Position numbers and translations under genes: made by a program
Source of the DNA: JAHEFU01 sp041395205
Lineage (GTDB): Bacteria; 4484-113; JAFGCY01
Assembly (NCBI GenBank): GCA_041395205.1
Contig: JAWLAZ010000004.1
Coordinates: forward strand, 62,001-126,000
Reading direction: 5' to 3'
DNA: 64,000 nucleotides
Shown here: positions 58,692 through 64,000 of the stretch, piece after piece
Position numbering within the stretch: position 1 is the first letter of the stretch
How the letters are laid out: every line of letters begins with the position of its first letter
The notes under the pieces: generated by a model
The model's input: only the letters and a program-made list of their open reading frames with translations
Database searches by the model: none
Told to the model about the DNA's origin: nothing

Positions 58692-58720
58692 ATATTAGTA
58701 TGCGCCGCCCCGCCGGTCAA
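58692..58720 (-). promoter_or_regulatory. Probable ndk promoter
   Basis: TTGACC and TAATAT separated by exactly 17 nt on the minus strand, about 55 nt before the ndk start codon. Confidence 0.65.
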
Positions 58721-58821
58721 GCCGCCGCAGTGGCACTGGCCCGGCTGGCTTAATTGCTATATTGAAAAACGAATCATCTGGTCGCAGTCCTGAAAAATCG
58801 GCATAGTCCCCCTCAAAATCG

Positions 58822-58851
58822 CTGGCAGTGGTCCGCGGAAGCTGATAGAAT
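58822..58851 (+). promoter_or_regulatory. Possible pyrG promoter
   Basis: CTGGCA and TAGAAT with an 18-nt spacer, about 70 nt before the pyrG start. The -35 match is weak. Confidence 0.35.
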
Positions 58852-58918
58852 GGTGTCCCGTGATGCAGAAAGCCCGCCAGGGCGTACGGTCGTCAGAGGA
58901 AAAAGGAAGGATAGTCCC

Positions 58919-60541
58919 ATGTCCAAGTATGTATTCATCACGGGTGGAAACGTGTCCAGCATCGGCAAGGGCATCATCTCCGCATCGCTCGGCCTGCTCC
59001 TGAAGGGCCAGGGGTACAAGGTCAGCATCATGAAGTTCGACCCCTACCTCAACGTGGATGCCGGCACCATGAACCCGATCCAGCACGGCGAGGTATTCGT
59101 CACCGATGACGGTGCGGAGACCGACCTGGACCTCGGGCACTATGAACGCTTCATCGATGAGGACCTCACGCGCTACAACAACGTCACCACCGGCCAGGTC
59201 TACAACTCCGTGATCGCCAAGGAGCGCGCCGGCGAGTACCTCGGGCGCTGCGTGCAGGTCATCCCGCACATCACCGACGAGATCAACAACCGCCTGCGCC
59301 AGGTGGCCAGCAAGACCAAGAGCGAGATCCTGCTCTGCGAGGTCGGCGGCACCGTCGGCGACATCGAGAGCCAGCCCTACCTCGAGGCCATCCGCCAGTT
59401 CCGCCACAAGGTCGGGTTTGACAACTGCGTGCACATCCACGTCACGCTGATCCCGCACCTCGCCGCCGCGGGTGAACTGAAGACCAAGCTCACCCAGCAC
59501 AGCGTCAGTGAACTGCGCGGGCTGGGCATCAAGCCGGACATCATCGTCTGCCGCACCTCGCGCCCGCTCACCAAGGAGGCGCGCAGCAAGGTCTCGCTGT
59601 TCTGCGACGTGCCGATGGAGCAGGTGATCGAGGGTCTGGATGCCGAAAGCATCTACGACGTGCCGATCATGCTGCAGGGCCAGAACTTCGGTCGGGTCTG
59701 CACAAACCTGCTGGGCCTCGAGAGCCGCAAGCCGGACCTCACCGAATGGGAGCGAATGCTGGAGAAGCTGCACTCCAGCAACAAGAGCGTGCGCATCGCC
59801 GTCGTCGGCAAGTACAACGCCCTGAAGGACGCCTACATCTCCATCCTCGAATGTGTCAACCACGCCGCGACGCACAACCGCTCGCTCGTGGAGTTCGTCT
59901 GGATCGACGCTGAGCGCCTGACCCGCGAGACCGTGGAGCGCCGCCTGCGCAAGGTGGACGGCCTGCTCGTACCCTACGGCTTCGGCTACCGCGGCATGGA
60001 GGGCAAGATCGAGGCCATCCGCTACGCCCGCGAGAACAAGCTGCCCTTCCTCGGGCTGTGCGTCGGCCTGCAGACGGCGGTGATCGAATTCGCGCGCAAT
60101 GTCTGCGGGCTCGCCGGTGCCAACAGCACCGAGTTCGACCCGGACACCCCGCATCCCGTGATTGACATCATGGATGAGCAGAAGGACATCGAGAACCTCG
60201 GCGGCACCATGCGCCTCGGCGCCTACCCCTGCAAGCTGGCCAAGGGCACGCTGGCGGCGGAGGCCTATGGCACCTCGCGCATCAGCGAGCGCCACCGCCA
60301 CCGCTGGGAGGTCAACCCGAAGTACCACAAGCAGCTGGAGAAGGCCGGCCTGAAGTTCAGTGGCACCTCGCCGGATGGCAAGCTCGTGGAGATCGTCGAG
60401 CTGGAGGACCACCCCTTCTTCGTTGCCGTGCAGTACCACCCCGAGTACAAGGGCCGCCCGACCCGCCCGCACCCGCTGTTCGCCAAGTTCGTGGAGAAGA
60501 TGTTGTCAACACGCGCCAGCGAACTTGAGGAAGTGGCCTAG
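58919..60541 (+). CDS. pyrG: CTP synthase
   Basis: PyrG aminates UTP to CTP using ATP and glutamine. At 540 residues, the synthetase half has FITGGNVSSIGKGIISASLG, FDPYLNVDAGTMNP, DLDLGHYERF and EVGGTVGDIES. The glutaminase half has the nucleophile region FLGLCVGLQTAV and the His-Glu pair in VQYHPEY. The initiator is the ATG before SKYVFITG, with AAGGAAGGA upstream; a longer reading frame is not needed. The stop codon TAG shares its G with a GGAGG hairpin repeat. Confidence 0.97.
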   Translation: MSKYVFITGGNVSSIGKGIISASLGLLLKGQGYKVSIMKFDPYLNVDAGTMNPIQHGEVFVTDDGAETDLDLGHYERFIDEDLTRYNNVTTGQVYNSVIAKERAGEYLGRCVQVIPHITDEINNRLRQVASKTKSEILLCEVGGTVGDIESQPYLEAIRQFRHKVGFDNCVHIHVTLIPHLAAAGELKTKLTQHSVSELRGLGIKPDIIVCRTSRPLTKEARSKVSLFCDVPMEQVIEGLDAESIYDVPIMLQGQNFGRVCTNLLGLESRKPDLTEWERMLEKLHSSNKSVRIAVVGKYNALKDAYISILECVNHAATHNRSLVEFVWIDAERLTRETVERRLRKVDGLLVPYGFGYRGMEGKIEAIRYARENKLPFLGLCVGLQTAVIEFARNVCGLAGANSTEFDPDTPHPVIDIMDEQKDIENLGGTMRLGAYPCKLAKGTLAAEAYGTSRISERHRHRWEVNPKYHKQLEKAGLKFSGTSPDGKLVEIVELEDHPFFVAVQYHPEYKGRPTRPHPLFAKFVEKMLSTRASELEEVA

Positions 60542-60715
60542 GAGGCGGAAGCTTGCTTCCGCAACAGTGGCCCGGAGCAATCCGGGCAACGGAGGCCCGG
60601 AGCAATCCGGGCAATGGAGCTACCCGCTTCAGCGGTATGCGGGTCTGCGGCGAAAGCCGGGCAACGGAGCTACCCGCTTCAGCGGTATGCGGGTCTGCCG
60701 TGCAAGCCAGGCACG
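60541..60715 (+). repeat. Array of GGAGG hairpin units after pyrG
   Basis: Three 25-bp units come first (stems GCGGAAGC/GCTTCCGC, then twice GCCCGGA-GCAA-TCCGGGC), each ending CAAC or CAAT. Two 50-bp near-identical units follow (60616-60665, 60666-60715), starting GGAGCTACCCGC. The array begins within the pyrG stop codon. Confidence 0.8.
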
Positions 60716-60831
60716 CTATGCCGGCGCTAGCTGGACAATCCAGGGTGAGCTGCATGACTGACACGGGAGCCACAGAAGGCAGCTGCTCTGGCCTTGCCTA
60801 TTCCTTGTAATAGTTCCCGGATATCCGGTTA

Positions 60832-61317
60832 TCACTCCACGATTACAAGCACATCCGTATTGGCATACGGACTCTCATGAGTTGTCACCGCCACTTCTCC
60901 GTCCCAGTATGTGATCCTGCCACGCAGCAGGTATTCACCGGGTTCAGAGAGCAGAACTCTGCTAAGCTTGCTTACATCCGTATCCGGTCCGCTGCCTGCC
61001 TCATGCCAGCTCCTGGCCTGCTGCGTCACATCCATCCAGCCATTGCCATCACCGAAGTCCAGTTCGTAGCGACTGACCATTTCAACATCAGGCGAAGGTG
61101 TTGGCACATTTCCAAATGACATTCGCAGGGCCAGGGTCAACGGACCTTCAGCTGTGTAGGTATCGCGGACATCGCTGACTGCCTGCCCATCCTCCACCAA
61201 TAGAACACGAAGACTGGCGCTATGCGCGATGATCAGCGGGATTTCACCGCCGGGATCTGATCCACCGCATCCCGAACAGCAACTTGCAACAAAAAGAATG
61301 ATCAGATACTTGCGCAT
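60832..61317 (-). CDS. Small PKD-like lipoprotein (paralogue 1)
   Basis: A 161-residue lipoprotein with lipobox ASCCSGC. The mature part is one PKD/Ig-like beta domain: ASLRVLLVEDGQAVSDV, YELDFGDGNGWMDVT, SEPGEYLLRGRITYWDGEV. The same blocks occur in the gene at 61.6-62.1 kb. No enzymatic motif is present. AGGGAG precedes the ATG. Probably an envelope structural or binding protein; that is inference. Confidence 0.7.
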   Translation of the reverse strand: MRKYLIILFVASCCSGCGGSDPGGEIPLIIAHSASLRVLLVEDGQAVSDVRDTYTAEGPLTLALRMSFGNVPTPSPDVEMVSRYELDFGDGNGWMDVTQQARSWHEAGSGPDTDVSKLSRVLLSEPGEYLLRGRITYWDGEVAVTTHESPYANTDVLVIVE

Positions 61318-61435
61318 TGTCAGCTCCCTGTCTTCCCCAGATACATCATGATACCCAACCAGTGTATATCTAGCCGATGACTGCAACTCAGACAACTTGA
61401 AAGTCTGACAGAGGCCATTCCCGCCTTCTGCCTAA

Positions 61436-61461
61436 CTTCGCGCGGCTCGCGCCGCACCTCC
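61436..61461 (-). repeat. GGAGG hairpin unit with GCGA loop
   Basis: On the minus strand, GGAGGT is followed by GCGGC-GCGA-GCCGC. It lies between two lipoprotein genes, about 120 nt past the stop of the upstream one. Confidence 0.6.
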
Positions 61462-61579
61462 CCTACATTTCATCCCGGCCCTGGTACCAGATATCGGATC
61501 AGGATGTTGAGTCAGGTTGACTGTTCGCCAGCATTCTATAATTGAAAGGAACCTCAGGAGACTGATGCAACCCAGCCTC

Positions 61580-62092
61580 CTATGGCAACTCTTCCACTAT
61601 CCTGATTGTCAGATTGGAACCAGGAATGAACAGTACAGGGTCTCCAGAGGTGTCAAACATCTCACCATCCCAGTAAGTCACTCGGCCCCTGGCAAGGTAT
61701 TCACCTGGAACGGAGTAGACATGTCTTGTCATCTGATCCGCACTCGGCTCTCCACCTACCCCGCCATCACTCCACTTTCCCGCATCCGCAGTAACATCCA
61801 CAAAGCCATCGCCATCCCCAAAATCAATTTCATACTTCCTGACGGCAGCCCCTCCACCCGGTGGAAAGTCATTCAGATGACTGACAATGAATCCAAGCTC
61901 AAGCCCCTGCTGTCCAGTTATCACTCCCTCCACTCTTGAGGAGATTTCCTCATTTTCAATGACCCGAACAACGAGACTGGCATATCTTGGTACAAAACCC
62001 GGTGTCACGTCGTTGCCACTTGATCCGTTGCATGACGACAGTGAACCGGAAACAAGGCAGGCAATGGTTAACAGATTTCCCTTTGAGAACAT
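61580..62092 (-). CDS. Small PKD-like lipoprotein (paralogue 2)
   Basis: A 170-residue lipoprotein with lipobox GSLSSC. It shares ASLVVRVIENEEISSRV, YEIDFGDGDGFVDVTADAGKW and VPGEYLARGRVTYWDGEM with the lipoprotein at 60.8-61.3 kb, so the two are tandem paralogues. GAGGAG overlaps the stop codon of the upstream subtilase gene and lies 8 nt before the ATG, pointing to coupled translation with the protease. Function unknown. Confidence 0.72.
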   Translation of the reverse strand: MFSKGNLLTIACLVSGSLSSCNGSSGNDVTPGFVPRYASLVVRVIENEEISSRVEGVITGQQGLELGFIVSHLNDFPPGGGAAVRKYEIDFGDGDGFVDVTADAGKWSDGGVGGEPSADQMTRHVYSVPGEYLARGRVTYWDGEMFDTSGDPVLFIPGSNLTIRIVEELP

Positions 62093-62097
62093 CGCCA

Positions 62098-63918
62098 CTA
62101 CTCCTCAAACCCCAATGCCGCGTATGCATCAGGCTGGCCAACGAATTGCAGACTTCCGGGGCCTGTATCACTTGGTAACTCATCACGAGTGCTGATTATC
62201 CTCGAAATAGTCTGACTTGAAAACCAATATGGATTTTCGCTGTAGATCAAAGCTGCGATCGCACTAACAATTGGTGCTGACGATGATGTCCCCAGGAACC
62301 CGTCAATCGATGCTTTGCTAGAGTCATAGCCCAGAGGGTAGCCGTTTATAGGAGTACTACCCTTCATATCGGTTGTCCGAATTGCGGTTCCAGGAGCTGC
62401 AATATCCATGCCACCATAGTTACTTGATCGCGTACCAGACCAAACAGCACGCTTCCCTGTCGGATCATAGGAGGCAATGGACATGGTGCGTGGATACGAT
62501 GCTGGGAATAAACTGGAGTTTTGCCCATCATTTCCAGCGCTGCAAACAAATAGGATATATCGTGATAGGTTGTCTAAATGTCTCTCAGCAACCTCATTGC
62601 CATCTTCAAAGCCAATACTGAGATTGGCAACTCTGATGTAGTAATGGGGGGTACTAGCTGCAAGCTGAGCATTGTAGAGTGTGCTCTTGTCGTAGACACC
62701 TAAGACACATCCTATAGCAGTAAATGCATTCAAGGTCGAAGACATAGAAGGTTTTGCACCTCCTTCATGTCCTTTCATCTTAATAGCAATGGGAAAGTAC
62801 TTTGGCTCGCTTGCAATTCCAAATGCCCTCGTTTCATCATCATCACCACTATCATTGTTTATTTCTGCACTAATTATGCCTGCGACACAAGTGCCATGCC
62901 CTAGGTTTCGGGCGTGATAGACATCTCTTTCCAGTAAGAATCCATATGGCTCACCTCCGCCTGAGCTTCTGCTTAGGAAAGAAGTCGAACTTCTATTATC
63001 TCCTGTATTGCAACCCTTTGCGGTGGAGTTGGCTGTCAAATCCGCATGGCCATGTTGAACACCAGTGTCCATGATGGCTACAACAATTCCATCATTCCCC
63101 AATCCATTCGGAGGAGAGTGGTCCCACGCTAATTCTATATTGATTCCATGAAACTGTTTTTCCCTTGTGTGCCATGCATTTGCATAGTAACCATCGTCGG
63201 GTGGATAGCTGAAACTCTGCGTTTCACCAACCTGATCTGGATCAACCACATCGATAATGTCCGAATACTCCGTGGGCCAGTTGTCAACTGCATCGGACAC
63301 CGTTTGCCCTGTTGGCAGCAATGCTGCCAGTGCATTTACTTCAGGCCACTCGGCATAGACCGTCAGGTCTTCAGTTTCAATGAAGTCGGCAATGTCCTGA
63401 TTCAGGCTCGGGCTCGTGCATGTGACCGAAGTGTAGTAAGTGTCATTTGAGGCCAGTTCGTCCTCGAAGTAGCCAGGGTCTTCCTCCGGCAGCTCAGGCG
63501 GATTCTTGAAGGCGATGATCACCCGGTCGTCGATGATGTCATACACGGAGCTGTCGCGGGGGTCGGTGAAGGAGACGATGTCCCACTCGTCTTCCTCATC
63601 TATCACCGAGGATGCCTGGCGGGCGATGTCTCCCGGTGTGAGGCCGCTTTCCTCGTCAGGCTGCGGTGCGGTGTTTCCTAAGCTGCCCTGGATGACGACG
63701 GGCTGCTGAACAGAGTCGTTGACAGCCGTCTGCTGCGGCCCGGTACAGGAAAGCTGGAATAATGAGATGAGGATGATAGTCAGGATACTACCAAGTCTGC
63801 TGCTCTGCTGCTCTGCTGCTCTGCTGCTCTGCTGCTCTGCTGCTCTGCTGCTCTGTTCCCCTGCATAAGTTGCTCTCCTTGTATTTGGCCCCACCGGACG
63901 GGTTTTCTGATCCGGCAT
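62098..63918 (-). CDS. Subtilisin-like lipoprotein protease with 5' octamer repeats
   Basis: An S8 protease of about 606 residues. The triad is Asp in VAIMDTGVQHGHADL, His in RNLGHGTCVAGII and Ser in GFLGTSSSAPIVSAIAAL; the oxyanion Asn is in FVCSAGNDG. A hydrophobic signal with lipobox (ILISLFQLSC) lies after residue 43. It is preceded by EQQSSRAA-type repeats that are encoded by 7.5 copies of an 8-bp unit. Since 8 is not a multiple of 3, a change of copy number would shift the frame between start codon and signal peptide. Composition is AT-richer than that of most neighbours. Confidence 0.85.
   Translation of the reverse strand: MPDQKTRPVGPNTRRATYAGEQSSRAAEQQSSRAAEQQSSRLGSILTIILISLFQLSCTGPQQTAVNDSVQQPVVIQGSLGNTAPQPDEESGLTPGDIARQASSVIDEEDEWDIVSFTDPRDSSVYDIIDDRVIIAFKNPPELPEEDPGYFEDELASNDTYYTSVTCTSPSLNQDIADFIETEDLTVYAEWPEVNALAALLPTGQTVSDAVDNWPTEYSDIIDVVDPDQVGETQSFSYPPDDGYYANAWHTREKQFHGINIELAWDHSPPNGLGNDGIVVAIMDTGVQHGHADLTANSTAKGCNTGDNRSSTSFLSRSSGGGEPYGFLLERDVYHARNLGHGTCVAGIISAEINNDSGDDDETRAFGIASEPKYFPIAIKMKGHEGGAKPSMSSTLNAFTAIGCVLGVYDKSTLYNAQLAASTPHYYIRVANLSIGFEDGNEVAERHLDNLSRYILFVCSAGNDGQNSSLFPASYPRTMSIASYDPTGKRAVWSGTRSSNYGGMDIAAPGTAIRTTDMKGSTPINGYPLGYDSSKASIDGFLGTSSSAPIVSAIAALIYSENPYWFSSQTISRIISTRDELPSDTGPGSLQFVGQPDAYAALGFEE
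63796..63855 (-). repeat. Octanucleotide tandem repeat in the subtilase 5' coding region
   Basis: Six complete copies of TGCTCTGC (plus-strand reading) with partial copies on both sides span 60 bp without interruption. They lie 63-122 nt inside the reading frame, before the lipoprotein signal. Confidence 0.92.
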
Positions 63919-64000
63919 TACATTGACAGTTTACCTCAGTTTAAGCAAAATGCAAGTTCTGATTGGATTTTTTCCACAGACGGGAAATCCCACTCAGTCG

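Noticed and set aside
58757..60472. A 571-residue frame opposite pyrG
   Set aside because: Shadow of the CTP synthase gene.
60541..60715. CRISPR array after pyrG
   Set aside because: Repeats are palindromic units of 25 or 50 bp with no unique spacers and no cas genes.

Overview
This is a 64-kb stretch of a GC-rich bacterial chromosome carrying about 50 protein genes, one 16S rRNA gene, one tRNA gene and one insertion sequence. Housekeeping genes (folD, cysS, thrS, asnS, pyrG, ndk, ppk, crcB, an ispD-like gene, a fructose-6-phosphate aldolase/transaldolase-type gene) are interspersed with many secreted proteins and lipoproteins. The organism cannot be named by eye, although the essentially full-length 16S gene would place it. 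Three traits suggest a lineage that is not a standard model group: the 16S gene stands alone with its own processing stem and terminator, many genes have a -10-like hexamer 6-8 nt before the start codon (leaderless mRNAs), and a tRNA-Ile has the rare anticodon UAU.

Layout. 0-7 kb: partial TPR-like gene, folD, cysS plus a small gene, a class 3 lipase, then an ECF sigma factor with a PilT-like ATPase. 7-13 kb: DinB-like gene, an AT-richer membrane protein, thrS, tRNA-Ile(UAU), and a complete IS1595-family element (2046 bp, 8-bp target duplication) carrying a frameshifted HEPN-like passenger and a small second ORF. 13-22 kb: PKD/PQQ-propeller lipoprotein, a DUF6544-like protein coupled to a fused butyrate kinase-phosphate butyryltransferase, a CHASE hybrid histidine kinase, and a Na+/Ca2+-exchanger-type transporter. 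22-28 kb: second PKD/PQQ lipoprotein and the stand-alone 16S unit. 28-32 kb: SDR/acyltransferase/NTF2-like operon, crcB, aldolase, twin CDGSH protein. 32-37 kb: FIST sensor, histidine kinase, REC-kinase operon, and a subtilase. 37-51 kb: an accessory region with four paralogous FG-GAP propeller proteins, two pairs of paralogous small exported proteins, a TPR membrane protein, asnS and an internally repeated helical protein. 51-58 kb: PIN-TRAM membrane protein, ispD-like, a degenerate IspF domain fused to RNase HI, ppk, hydrolase, ndk. 58-64 kb: pyrG, two paralogous PKD-like lipoproteins, and a subtilase whose 5' end contains 7.5 copies of an 8-bp repeat.

The most unusual non-coding signal is a family of short hairpins with the plan GGAGG-stem-loop-stem-CAAC. 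They lie directly after (or overlap) the stop codons of folD, the DinB gene, thrS, the aldolase gene, asnS and pyrG, in the sense of the upstream gene. Stem sequences differ from copy to copy while pairing is kept, and loops are often of GNRA type. One copy forms the shared 3' end of two convergent genes, and another is the target site of the IS.

Systems visible: a one-polypeptide acyl-phosphate/acyl-CoA module (Buk-Ptb), a FIST-based sensory cascade, a cell-surface programme rich in Ca2+-binding propeller and PKD lipoproteins and subtilases, and isoprenoid-precursor genes in a yacL-ispD-ispF order in which the IspF domain has apparently been repurposed.
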